Source: Augochlora pura (taxonomy: Eukaryota > Arthropoda > Insecta > Hymenoptera > Halictidae). Taken from it: DNA of 64,000 nucleotides. The notes below the pieces were generated by a model. It searched no databases, was not told the DNA's origin, and saw nothing but the letters and a program-made list of their open reading frames with translations. This document shows positions 1-13,339 of this stretch, one piece after another. Location: the NCBI RefSeq assembly GCF_028453695.1, contig NC_135776.1:10238663-10302662 (forward strand). Reading direction: 5' to 3'. The first letter of the stretch is position 1. Each line of letters opens with the position of its first letter. A program made the position numbers and the translations under genes.

Positions 1-3000
1 GTGGGGGAAGGATTCCGGGGCTGTATTCTCCAAGGTCCCGGCTTCCTGTTTAACGATACTATCAATAATGGAGCCGTCTTCGGTCCCTGCCCTGCTGAAA
101 ATAAAGGATGTAAGAAATTTCACAATTCTCCTAGGAAAATTTGATTTCTGCGGTCTTGGAACAAATTGGAAAAATAGTTAACGATTTTCATATTTGAAAT
201 TTCGAATGTTTCGATGCCCAATTATATGTAGAATAGTAGTTGCTAAATATTAGCAATGGAAAGGAAGAATTTTATACCCAATTAGATTATTTAATGACAT
301 TAATGTCTTTTTGTTACTAAAGCTGTGGATCTTTGAACTTAAAACGAATGAAAGGTGAGAACTCGCCTCGAGGGTCCGAAAATTTTGATTCGGCCCTGAC
401 CCGATCACGCGATGCTCGCGTTCCGCTATTTACACTATGGGTCAGTTCTCGTTCAACTAAGTATAGGGTCTCATTTTAAGAGAAGTACTCGTATAAGAAA
501 ACTTTACCTCTGTACTTATAGATTTTCAGCTTTTTTAATATCGTATCGTAAACAAAAGTGTCCCTCACGTTCTACCCTTTCCTGATTTGTGAAAGAAAAT
601 TCAAACCGATGTACCTTTCTCGTATAAGCTGTTGCTGTCTCTGCACACTCGTTGAATTAAAGCTCACGCATAATTTATATGAAATTTTCTAAGTATTGCG
701 CGCGTGTGTGCCACTTAACAAGTAGCGGATTGCATGCCAGACTTTGTTTTGCAAAACTTTCAGGTGGTAGCAGCGGACTCGGAGATGGTGTAGGACCGAG
801 CACAATTCCCACCATGGATTTCTGTGGTCACGAGCCATGCATGATGCATGGCAAGTGCGTGTCACGACAGGATCGTTACGAGTGTCTCTGTTACGCCCGA
901 TATTCCGGCAACAACTGTCATATTGATAATGGTAGACCTCTGCTGTGCGCGAGGTTTTCGCAAGAGTCGAAGAATAGAAACGGATGCATGGCCTTGTATA
1001 ATTATTATCACGTGTTACGATTTACTCGATTATCTTTTGATCGTCAAAAGTGTGATGTAATGTGGATAATCGCGAATACTTCAAAGAAAACTGTGTATTT
1101 TAATCCGTCTTGTACCAGTTGAAACGAGGCTGAATCGCATCGAACACAATGCGCCTCTTGATATTGTTTCATAATCTGACGACGACACGTCTTTATTTGT
1201 TTTTCCAAAAGCATAGAGATTTGTGTCGATTGCTTTTTGCATAATCCAACCGTTTTTTTCCTATTACTAGACTGTGAATTCTCAAATAAAATAAAAATCA
1301 TGTTAAGTTAATCTGATAAAGGGTCCTTTAGAGCACCGCTTGGCCATGGATCCGTTGTCTATACTTAATCGACAACTTTTACTCTTCTTTAGTGATTGTT
1401 CCTTTACTATCGGCTTACGGAGAAATGCCTTTTGTTCAGCATCCAATAGCTTTACTCCGCAATTGAAACTGATGGGGTTGCATGGACAATTATTTTAGGA
1501 TGGAATCATCCCTTTAAGACAAGTACATAAAAATCGCGTTCACATGTATACAGAACTCGCGCGCGCACGCACATACACGTACACACATTCCTTGCAAACA
1601 CTTGACCTCGTCAATCATATCAATCATGAAAAACTACGAATACTATGGAAAGAGAATATCCATTATTCTGCTCATTACTTTCTACTGCAACGAAAAACCC
1701 GGTGCTTCCTGTACTTGATTATATTCAGAACGTAAAATTAGCATGAACGTTAACATTTTTCTGCGTTCCTTCCTCCCATGGCTGGCTTCCTGGATGGTAC
1801 ACTAGGTGGTGTCTGGACTTTGGGGGCTACCGACGTTAACTGCTTCCGCACAAAACTTTCATTTGTTTCTGTTGTTCTCGTTTACTAATTTCATCTGGAC
1901 CGACTCGTGACCGATGCCTTAACCGCGATTCGATTTTCCAGGTTCGCCATGCCTAAAAGCTCCGTGCCGCAACGGCGGTACGTGCAGCGAAGATCAGAAG
2001 GGAGACTTCAGTTGCACGTGCAAGCCCGGATTCACCGGAACGTACTGCGAATCGCAGCTCGGAGCACGATTTTGCGAGCAAAGCCCATGCAGAAACGACG
2101 GCGTTTGTCTGGCACTCACCGACAGCGAATATAAGTGTGATTGCTTGGCTGGATGGACAGGCAAGAACTGCGAAATCAATTTCGACGAGTGCAACCCTAA
2201 TCCCTGCAAGCACGGCGGTGTTTGCATCGACGGCATCAACAACTACACCTGTATATGCGATCGAACCGGGTATATGCGTTTGTTATGTTCGTCGTTTTAG
2301 TTTTTTTACAAGCTAATGATTTAGTATAAGCTAATTTCTAGACTGCGGATTTTTATGTATTCATGATAACGAAGAATACGTCAGAGCATTAGGAGAATTT
2401 TAAGATACGGGAGGTCGTTCCGCTTCTTCACTATCGATCTTTGACCTCCTAACTGACAACATTGTTCCCTTTTGCAGATATGAAGGCATTAATTGCGAGA
2501 TCGACATCGACGAGTGCACGGCGGATCCCTGTCTAAATAAAGGCGTGTGTTACGACCTTTATGGCGGTTACATTTGCAGTTGTCCGATCGGCTTCGAGGG
2601 CCAGAACTGTGAATTCAATCTGAATGAGTGTCTGTCGAGCCCGTGCAAGCACGGGGGTGATTGCGTGGACGACGTCGGCTCTTACCATTGCAATTGCCCG
2701 CCGGAATACGACGGCCGCCATTGCGAATTAAGAAGCATGTGCGAGAACGCAGCCTGTCCACCGAACAGTATTTGCGTGGAAGACGCTCACGGTCCGCAAT
2801 GCGTTTGCAAACCCGGGTTCATGGGCAACCCTCCGAACTGCACCATCAACTACTGCGCCAGCAACCCCTGCGACAATGGCGGCACTTGTACCAGCAACAA
2901 GGATGGCTATAACTGTACTTGCCCACCGGAATGGAAAGGTAAGACTCCGAGGAAAGTATATACGCAAAATATGTATAGTCAGAAGATTCCACAAATCTGT

Positions 3001-6000
3001 GCAAATGAGTCCTTCAACGTGGTAGAATGATTGAAAAGGCCCACTGATTCTGAGAAAATTGTGTCAACGAAAAGAGTTCACCATTTATTGGAAAATTGAT
3101 GTACAAGTGCAGTTTGTGAAAAGTGGATCGTTTGACTATTTTCTTCATTACAAACTGGCGTATTTCTAACATCCATGCACTGACACCTCGACTATACGGA
3201 CCTTTACTCAGAATTCTACATGTATTGATATGATTAAACAAGACTCACAAATTATACATAGAATATTAAACATGCATTGCCGTTCTAATGATGTTCTTTT
3301 ATAAAGTTCTTGAATTTTATTTTTACAGGTACTGAAATGGATTATTTAAATATAATATAGTATGTTCACAAAATATGAACAGAACTGTAGAAAATATGCC
3401 TTAAGCAGACCTTCTAATACCTTATAAACCCTAGGGTTAATAAACAAGAATTCTGGCACTGTTACTGAGTAACTGTTCTATTATTCGAACGTTCAAGACG
3501 CTCAGCTTAACCCGGATAATCGAGGTTCCACTGTAATTTCATTTTACTTTTACTACAAGAATAATAACTAAATACGCAAATAACTTATTGTTAGAACACG
3601 TCATTCGCATTACGATTTTCATTATACCATGTAGAAGGAGACATTTGAAAGCCAAGTGTGACCCGTGTACAATGAACTTCAAACACGAAACACAATGAAC
3701 ATTTCTGTCGATTTCCTCGACTGTCTGTAACTAAGTAACTAATATGGCATAACTCTACTGTTTCTTCTCATAACATTTCCCCTGTGTCGCGATGTTGTCC
3801 TGCCTGAATGTTTTGTGTTGTCGATAGAGATGGGATAAAGTGTAATATTATCATTTAACATGCTGTAGAGCATGGACGTCGAGTTCGACTCGAACCGGTA
3901 AGTACGCGTATTAGACTGGATCCCATCTCTCGTTGTCTAACATGTTTTTTGCGTGGTGTGTCGACTATCAGGAGCGACATGTCAATCGGCCGCCTCAGAA
4001 TGGTGTTCGGTCTGTTACAACGGGGGCAGTTGTCTTGAGACCCATTTTGGTATCGTGTGTCAATGTCCGAGATTTTGGTCCGGGCCCCAATGCAAGGACC
4101 CAATCACCTGTCGCGACCTACCTTGCAAACAAGCTTCCGCTTGCCACGACTATGTGAGTGTGACCTTTGCACACGGCTTTGCATGCACGCGCAGCCGGAT
4201 TAATTGTGCGTATCACATTCGAAACTATTTCTATGTGGTCTCTTGCTTTGTTTGTTATGTCTCGCTCCGTACAGCCTGGCGGCTATTATTGCACCTGTGA
4301 GCCAGGATGGACAGGTCCCGAATGCTCCATCGATGTGGACGAATGTTCCAGCAATCCTTGTCGCAACGGAGGAATCTGCATCGATCAACTGAATAACTAC
4401 TACTGTCAATGTCTCGCGGGATACACTGGTAATAACCCGATTTGCGACTCCTCTTTATTTTCCACCGAAGCTTCGCTTCCCAATCTTACTTTTGCTAATC
4501 TAACTTCCTTTCTATCTACGATCCAATACACTTGCACGCTTCACGCTACTTTGTCATCGATCCCATTGCGTATTTTTCGTAATTGATTTTAAACGCTGAA
4601 CTCGGATGGCGACGCGACGCAGAGTCTCCGCCCGATCGTAGTTCACAATTGTAACGTATGTTTTCTATAGTTATTTTTCTTGGCTGCACTGGTGCAACAT
4701 TTTAGCCGTGCGGTATTTACGTTGCTATTAATATTTCACAAACTTTCCCGTCTTCTTTGAAACAGGAAAGGTCTGTCAATTCAACGTCGACGAATGTTCA
4801 TCGCAGCCGTGTCAAAATGGGGGCACGTGTACAGACCAAATCAATGGGTACACTTGCAATTGCACGAAAGATTACATGGGCGAAAACTGCGAGTGGGAAT
4901 ACAATGCTTGCGCCCTGAACCCCTGCAAGAACAACGGGAACTGCACGCTTTTGTCGAGGTCACGGCGCGAATTTGTCTGCAAGTGTCCTCCTGGCTTTGA
5001 AGGAAAAGTTTGCGACATCAATGTGGACGACTGCGTCGACGTGCTTTGCCCAGACGGCAAAATATGCGTCGACGGAATCGCCGGTTACGAGTGCAAGTGC
5101 CATGAAGGATACAGGGACCCTAATTGTACTCTGATCGTTGACCACTGCGCGACGAAACCTTGCAATAACGGCACGTGTATCGACCTTGGAGAACATGGTT
5201 TCGAATGCAACTGCAATGAGGGCTTCCAAGGTAAGCTCCGGTCAAGAATATCGTTCTATATTAGCGATGGGATCGAGTTCAATTGTACATTTATAACAAA
5301 GTCAATTCCAATAACTCCGCCCTCGAATGTTAACTGATTAATGATTGACACTCTTGTAGGACAATTCTGCGACGAGGATGTGGACGAATGCGAAGTGATA
5401 GGCAGTGCTCTCTGTAACAATGGGATCTGCGTGAACAAGGACGGCAGTTACAACTGCTTTTGCAGGCCCGGTTTTTCCGGGGATCATTGCGACATCGATA
5501 TCGACGAGTGCTTGTGCGGGCCGTGCAAGAATAACGCCACGTGCATCGACGGGATTAACACGTTCGAGTGTCAATGTCCTCCGGGTTACACCGGAAAAAC
5601 GTGTGACGTGGATGTGAACGAGTGCGAAAGCAATCCTTGCAAAAACGGCGCGACGTGCGTCGACGAGATCGCCAATTACATGTGCTTCTGTTCGCCCGGC
5701 TTCCGCGGATTCAATTGCGAGTTCAATATCGACGATTGCGAGCCGGTGCCCTGTTTAAACCATGGCCGATGCATCGATGGCATAAACAATTACACCTGTG
5801 ACTGCAGCGACACGGGGTTCGAAGGCTCCCGTTGCGAGAAGAACATCGACGACTGTCGGTCGGAACCTTGCGAGAATGGTGCCACTTGCATAGACGACAT
5901 TAAGAACTACAAGTGCCGATGCTACCCCGGCTACACCGGCAAGAATTGCGAGGTGGACATAGACGAATGCGAGAACTTGCCGTGCCAATACAACGGCACC

Positions 6001-9000
6001 TGCCTCGAGAGGTCCAACAGGCAACTCTACAAAAGCGACGCGAAGACATTACCCTCCATCTTCAATCAGGAATTCAACTATGCGAACGCGAGTGGGTAAG
6101 TGTCGCAGAAACCTTTAAAGTTATGGAAACATTATCTCAAATAATTACCCAGAATTTCTCATTTTTATCGAAACAATTTTTTGTATATAAGTAGGCACCA
6201 GTGTACTCCGGCCTACGTTCAGAATTATAACGATCACGCGGTAGACACGCCACGCCACTGTACTGTGCAATTGTAATACAACTTTGAAACGAACAGCTAT
6301 TTGCTCCCACCAGAAGAATGGGTCATATTTAACTCTTTTATTATTATATATACAATAATTAATAATTACATATAATATATCAATGAGTGTAAAAACAGCT
6401 CTGTACGTGTTTTAACCACTGAAAATAATGAGGTTTTCGAAATCAGTGATAACTATATCAATAATAAAAAAAAAGCCATTAAGGATAGTTATAAGTGAGA
6501 TCGCTGGATTACCTAAGCCGAATCAAATTGCTGTCGCTATCAAGCAATTAATTACGAAATTCTCTGTTATTAAAATGTTAATTTCAACTGCCGCTAAGCA
6601 CGGTATTAACGCATTCAGCACTGCGTCAATTTCGCGTGACCTATGCCACCTAAGTAGCGCGTGTCACTGGCTTCCGATTTATTTTTATTTTATTAAAGTG
6701 CACGGAAAAATTTCCGACGACAGTGTCGCAAATGCGTATCACCTTTAACGGAGCTGGCCTTGACATATGTACACATATTGTCAGTAAATTCATTTTCATT
6801 AAATGGTTTTTTTTCAGTTACGAGTGCCTCTGCGTCCAAGGTGTGGCAGGTAAAAATTGTGAAGTAAATATCAACGAATGCGAAAGCAGCCCTTGCAAAG
6901 CTGGGAACTGCGTGGATCGTATCGGCGGGTATGTCTGCGAATGCGACGAGGGTTACGAAGGAGATCATTGTCAGCACGATATCGACGAGTGTAAAAGGTA
7001 CACCCCATGCGAGCATGGTGTGTGCACCGATGGCAGAGCCGATTACATGTGCACATGCGATCCAGAGTATGGCGGGAAGAATTGTTCGGTGGAGCTGATT
7101 GGCTGCCAAGGAAATGCCTGTCAAAACGGGGGAACATGCTGGCCTTATCTCGTCGACGAAACAATACATAAATTCAATTGTACTTGTCCGAATGGATTCC
7201 ACGGAGAAATTTGCGATTACGTGAGTATATCATGCTCTCTTCAAATTTCCCTTATATCCGTTTAGGCTGTTTTGTTATTGGGGGAATTCAAAATATAAAA
7301 ACTTCCAAAGCGATCGAATTAATAAATTATGAGTGTAAAAAAAATATTGAATCAGTAAAATTATTAAGTATACCACCAATACCTGAACATTTTATACGAA
7401 TAAATCGTTCTGTTATTTTAAATGTATCAAAGCTTTTACGTTATGCACGGGTAGAACAGGGGCGGTAGCGACAGTGTTAAATGTAGCATTTTATATATTT
7501 TAGAATATATAGAGAACAATTGAAGAATTTTGTAAAATTAATGTTAAACAGTATAATGAAACGGTTGTGAAATACAACACACGACATGTAAAAACAACAT
7601 GTAAAAATTATACGATATAACTTGAATATCAGTTGACATACCGCAAAATCGCAGTGCCTAAATAATGTCAAATAAGCGCGTAAAATTTTTATGTAAAAAT
7701 GGTTGTCGTAATTGTAATTGTTCTTAAGCGATCGTAATTTGTAATCGAAGTGTTGCTGCCGCCTCCTCTCTACTCTAAAGCTAATTTCTCACGAACTTGG
7801 TGAAGAACGTTATTTGATTTTAATGGCACTCCTTGTTCTTGCACAATATGTATAATAGGAAAAGGTGCGTAAGGATGAAATTAACAGTATCTCGATCGTT
7901 GTCATCGAGATAATTTCATTGTATTTTTCTAGGTGACAACGATGTCCTTAAGCGGTAATTCGTACGTACTAGTGAACACTACACGAGACGAAGGCTACGA
8001 CATACAATTCCGTTTCCGAACGACACTTCCGTACGGGCTGCTCGCCATCGGCAAAGGATCGACATTTTATATTCTGGAGCTCGTCGATGGCAAATTGAAC
8101 CTACACTCGAGCCTTTTGAACAAATGGGGCGGCGTGTTCATCGGCAACGACTTAAACGATTCCACTTGGCAGAAAGTATTCGTTGCAATTAACGCCACGC
8201 ACTTGGTTCTCTCGGCCAACGAGGAGCAGACGATTTACCCTATCAGTTTGACCGAGGGATCCAATTCTAATCATACATCTTTCCCGATGACTTACGTTGG
8301 CGGGACGAGCAATTACCTGCGACGGCTGAGCCACGGGCCTTTTTTCTTCGTGGGGTGTACCGAAGACGTCGTCATTAACGGCGAATGGGTACGTCATGCT
8401 TTATTGTTGCTAAATTACTTTTCTACTAATTTGGAGCAAAAGCGATCGTAAACAAATTAGATGTAACAGGAAATTAGATGTCCATATTTGTTTAAAAGCT
8501 GAAGAACAATTAGAAAAAATTTACTGTATACTGTAAATACTAAGTTGTACTAAACTAAATTGTAAAACGAATAATTATAGGTGTACTCTGGCACATCGTC
8601 GAAAACGGTACATATGGAAGGTGTGGAACCGGGCTGCCCACGAGAGGCCCAATGTTCGCCGAACCCTTGTAAAAATGGCGGATACTGTACGGACCGTTGG
8701 AGCGATTTTTCTTGCGAATGCGAGCGGCCATATCTCGGCCATACTTGCCAGTATAACATGACAGCGGCCACATTCGGGTACGGGAAAATTGCGAACGGTT
8801 ACGTGACAGTGAAAGTAACGGACACGGCTCGAAAGGCGGTGAGATCCATCGTTGACATCTCCATGTTCATCCGCACAAGGCAAGATAGAGGTGACATATT
8901 TTACTTGGGTTCGGAACCGGGTCTGCAAACGGATGTCAAACCTCAAGAAAAAACGTACATAGCTGCACAATTGGAAGGCGGCGAATTACTCGTTAGAATT

Positions 9001-12000
9001 CAATTTAATGGCACCGAAGCTTACACGGTCGGTGGTGTGAAACTGAACGACGGAAATAATCACTTGATACAGGTGATTCGAAACGTGACGTTGGTCCAGG
9101 TAAAGATAAACGGTACCGAATATTTCCGGAAAACTATCAGCGCGTCTGGCCAGCTAAACGTCACCGTTTTATACCTGGGGGGATTGCCACAAGCATCCAG
9201 ATATATACGCCAAGTCGATAATCGCCAGATCGAAGTACCGCAGGCCCCGCAAGTGAACTTCAAAGGGATCATTCAAGATGTTCAAATATCGAACGGATAC
9301 GATAGCATGGTCGTTCAGTTCTTTCCTCTAGAGGTAAGAGAACATGTCTATTTTCCTCTTAGACAGCTGATTCTTCTTCAACATGTTAGAATAGTTTTAT
9401 ACTGAGCTGTGGTAAAAAGCTGTAGAAGCATTAATCAATGCGATCGAAAAACGTACGGAAAGTCTTTTTCTTTTATTGTATACTGCTTCAAAATGTTATC
9501 GTATAATATTATTCGTTTCGTGACTATGCAGTGTAAGAGTCGCATAACTTGCACACGCTGTATAATTTTTAAATAACAAAATATCTTAAGCTTTCTGTGG
9601 TTCCTTAGGCAAATGATATTCCGACCCTAATTCAATTCGGCAACGTGACTTTCGACAACGATAAAGTCTTGAAGGGCGTTGTATCGGATAACGTCTGTGT
9701 GAGCAATCCGTGTAACCACAATGGCACTTGTCACGTTACATGGAATGACTTCTGGTGTCAATGTCCGCGAGGCTACACCGGAAAGACGTGTCAGGAAATG
9801 GAATTTTGTCAACTGCAGGACTGCCCGGCCGGATCGAAATGCGTCAATCTCGATGACGGCTACGAATGTATCGCCAATGCCACTTTCGACGGCGTAACGA
9901 CGTCCTTTACTTACGTGTACAGTCAAGTGGAGGAGAAGAACGTGACCGACTCGACGATCGATACGATCCAAATTACGTATCGATCGAACACCGGCGGTAC
10001 CCTGATGCACATCGCGCCACGAGTCGGCGATCAACATTTCACGGTTTCCGTTTACAAAGACAAGATCACGGTGTCTTGGCGGCTCGATATTCAGAATCAG
10101 GGAACACTGAGCTTTGGCAAGGTCGAAGCTGACGGAAATTGGACGTCTATAGTACTGAGATTGAATAACAATTCGATGGAGTGTAGTTACGCGAATTCTA
10201 ACGAGGAGAGCGCTTCGCACGTCAGCCCGAATTTCAATTTCGCTTTGTGGTACGATTTACTGGTAACCGGGACAGTGACCCTAGGCGGATTAGGTTCTAG
10301 TTTGTCCGATCGGCACAGTTATGTGACCATCGGCTCCAGCAAACAAATGTTAGAAAATAGAAGCGGCATACAAGATAATTCGATAGACTTTAATGAACGT
10401 TCGTTAACCACCGTTTCGCCGCCCCACAATGTAATGTCTGGTAAGGCTGCAATTCAATTCAATTGTTTTCACGTGCTTTACGATTTTAAATACACTACAA
10501 AAAATAAACCTGATAAATAGCGATTAATAACGATTTATTTGCACACCGTAACATCAAAGTTAAATATTAAAAGACAAACGATAATAAGTTGTGCATGTGA
10601 GCTTGAAAAAAGCGTTTAAACATCTTTCTTACATTTCTATTCAGAAAGTATAGATACTCTTTTCTTTTCTCAGGAGATGCTTTCAAAGGATGTTTGGGCG
10701 AAGTACGAATAGGCAGCATGTTGCTGCATTATTTTACATATGAAGAAGTTTATCAAAACGCAAACTTTACACCCTTGGAGTATTTAACATTGCAAGAGAC
10801 TAATTCGACGCACCACGAGAACATCGGTTGCCAACTTTGCTTCGATGAAGACTGCAAGAATTCCGGATATTGCCTTGACAAAGCAAACAGTTATGTTTGC
10901 GAGTGTCCTGCAGGCTACACGGAAGATGATTGCTCCTTCAACATTGACGAATGTATCAATAACAAATGCGAAAATGGAGCCAAGTGTATAGATGGCATCG
11001 CTAATTACACATGCGTGTGCAACAGTGGATGGCAGGGTTGGCTGTTAGTATAAACCAAATCTTTCGTTCAACTTTGTCCGCTATAGATTTTTTTACAGAC
11101 GAATTAGCAACATTTCTAACGATTAAAATATACATTAGCATGTGAGTGAGTCGATAAGAAAGAATTTTTGTTAAGTAAAAAATATATTCGAATATTGCAT
11201 AATATCGAAATGAAAAGTCTCGATGGAAAATGTTACATTTCTAATTATAATTAAATCACTTAATTCTCTCATTAAAACTATACAAAAATCTTATTCGTTT
11301 CATCGAAATCATGATCAATCGCGCAATCAAATCGACAATATCATGTTGACTTATCAATCTTATCTTTCGGTTAGATGCGACAGTGATATAAACGAGTGTG
11401 TAACTCTCAGTCCCTGCCAGCACGATGGAGTTTGTATAAATCTTCCTGGATATTTCCGCTGTGAATGTCCAGACCAATTCACCGGCGAGTTGTGCCAGAA
11501 TTTCCGTTTGATTACCTGCGAGAACGAGCCTTGCAAGAACGGTGTTTGCACGGACGTTGTTAATCCAAAGACTGGTGATAATTTTACTTGCACGTGCCAG
11601 CCTGGTTACGAAGGTTCAATTTGTAATGTTCCTTATTGTATCGGACGAAAGTGTCAGAACGGTGGCAGATGTGAGTTCACATATCAGGTGCGTGTACTTG
11701 TACAATGCGTATTATACAGAATTATAGATGAAAGCATAAACAAAAATAAGACGTAAAAAAACGTAAGTAAACGTTTCTGGTAGATTTTTGCAATTGATCA
11801 ATAATTCGTAATACTTTTTATCATATTTATCAAGGAAAATCAATGTTGTAATATCGAGATTGTGAATATTTATGTAAATTTTAATTTTCATAGTTATTTT
11901 AAAGGAGCTAGAACGAGGACAAAATCTATACTGCGATACAGTAGTAATTGGTTTTTGCAAATGTTTCTTTTATATTCTAAAAACGTGTAAACATCGTAAA

Positions 12001-13339
12001 TTATTTAAAGATAGCAAGACGCCTTTAAGCTCCATTGTTCTCGGGCATCTTCCAAATGTAACATAGTGCGAACCATCGATCACTTCATTTAATTTACACG
12101 TTATGAAACATCTTCTAATTTCAATTACGTTATGTATAATTAATAGACACCTCGTTGCACGTGTTTACCTGGTTACTCCGGACATTACTGCGAAATTAAT
12201 ATCGACGACTGTGCGCCCGATGCCGAGGGAAATGTTCCTTGCAAAAATGATGGAAAATGTTATGACGGCGTGAACAACTTCACCTGCGATTGCAGCGATA
12301 CTGGCTACATAGGTCCTGATTGTTCCTACGATATAGACGAATGTCAAGATCCACATACGAATTGTGGCCACGGACAATGTGATAATTTACCAGGGACTTA
12401 CCAGTGCATTTGTGAAATTGGTTATTGCGGATATAATTGTGGAATGATGGATCCCTGCAAAGAGGTACGTCTTCAATTACATTATTTTTCTCATCTACAG
12501 ACATATTTCTGCTTACAGCTTTCAACTTCCATTTTCATAAAATCAAAATCTACCAATTTTGATTGTAAACAAAATTTAAACTGCTTTTTACAGCATTTTT
12601 ACTTTAGCAATACAAGTTATAGAAAAAATGTCTAAAGCAATGTTGTTATATAGCTTTAATTATTCACAACAAAGAAAAGATTAAGCCTTCACAGTTCACT
12701 ACAAACGTGAGATTATTATATTTTACTATGATAATACAATATCTTTTTTATAAATAGGATTACTGTCAGAATGGCGGTACGTGTAAATGTGGAGACGATG
12801 GGGGATATAAGTGTCAATGTACTCCAGAATATATTGGACAGAATTGTACAGAGGTACGTTTTCTCATTTAACGAAACAAAACTCTATTTTGCTATTTTTT
12901 TCTTTATTTTTATCTCACAAAACTCGTTTTTTTTTTTTAAACTAAGAATGATAGAACAATTCGTTTCCGCGTTATCTTTTACAATATTGACTTGGTATCA
13001 CTAAAATAAATATAATAGTTTTCTACTTCGGTGCAAAAAAAGTTAATATACTCGTTCGACTATTCACGTATTTCGCAACTAATATATTGTTTATTGTCTT
13101 CTCTGATATAGACGGAAAACTTTTTGGGGAGCCAGGCGCTCGATATAGCTGTGATCGTGGGTCCTATTATTGGATGTCTCTTTCTAATAGCGGCAGGTTC
13201 TTTAGTCGCATTATTTATGATGGCCAGAAAGAAACGAGCGACCCGAGGAACTTACAGTCCGAGTGCTCAAGAATTCAGCAATCCGCGTGTAGAGATGGAT
13301 AACGTGATGAAGCCACCACCGGAAGAGAGATTAATTTAA
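1..13339 (+). CDS. crb: Crumbs, apical polarity determinant (5' end outside window)
   Basis: Type I membrane protein that sets the apical domain of epithelia. Exons: 1-109, 766-931, 1942-2269, 2478-2938, 3972-4153, 4275-4428, 4766-5230, 5360-6095, 6818-7220, 7933-8388, 8581-9333, 9609-10440, 10674-11043, 11375-11687, 12147-12464, 12758-12853, 13112-13339; all junction phases match. The window opens at the end of a laminin-G domain (FRGC, then GPCP). About 24 EGF modules follow, many calcium-binding (DxDEC). Three laminin-G domains come next, each followed by EGF modules (about 8 after the last). Then come one hydrophobic membrane segment starting near LDIAVIV and a 37-39 residue cytoplasmic tail. 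The tail carries the FERM-binding, aPKC-target segment RATRGTYSPSAQEF and the PDZ-binding C-terminus EERLI, the hallmark of Crumbs. The N-terminus and signal peptide lie left of the window. Identity is very sure; exon ends are by eye. Confidence 0.96.
3176..3533. mobile_element. Pogo/Tigger-like non-autonomous element (MITE) in a crumbs intron
   Basis: The right end reads, on the minus strand, CAGTGGAACCTCGATTATCC followed by GGGTTAAG, next to a TA. This looks like a pogo/Tigger (Tc1-mariner superfamily) terminal repeat. A diverged partner begins near 3179: TGACACCTCGACTATACGGA, then a run ending in CTCAG. The two ends are inverted about 350 bp apart, and no transposase frame lies between them. 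The element sits in the 1 kb intron between crumbs exons 2478-2938 and 3972-4153. The left boundary is approximate because that end is degenerate. Confidence 0.6.

Noticed and set aside
2661..2994. Other-frame and antisense ORFs within crumbs EGF exons
   Set aside because: GC-rich repeated EGF codons leave other frames open. Only the cysteine-patterned frame makes sense.
3870..3905. tRNA-like or hairpin sequence (GAGTTCGACTCGAACC)
   Set aside because: Only the short palindrome is present, with no acceptor stem, anticodon arm or A box; it lies just before a crumbs exon.
6428..6748. 106-codon plus-strand frame in a crumbs intron
   Set aside because: Lies wholly in the intron between 6095 and 6818 and lacks any recognisable motif; AT-driven.
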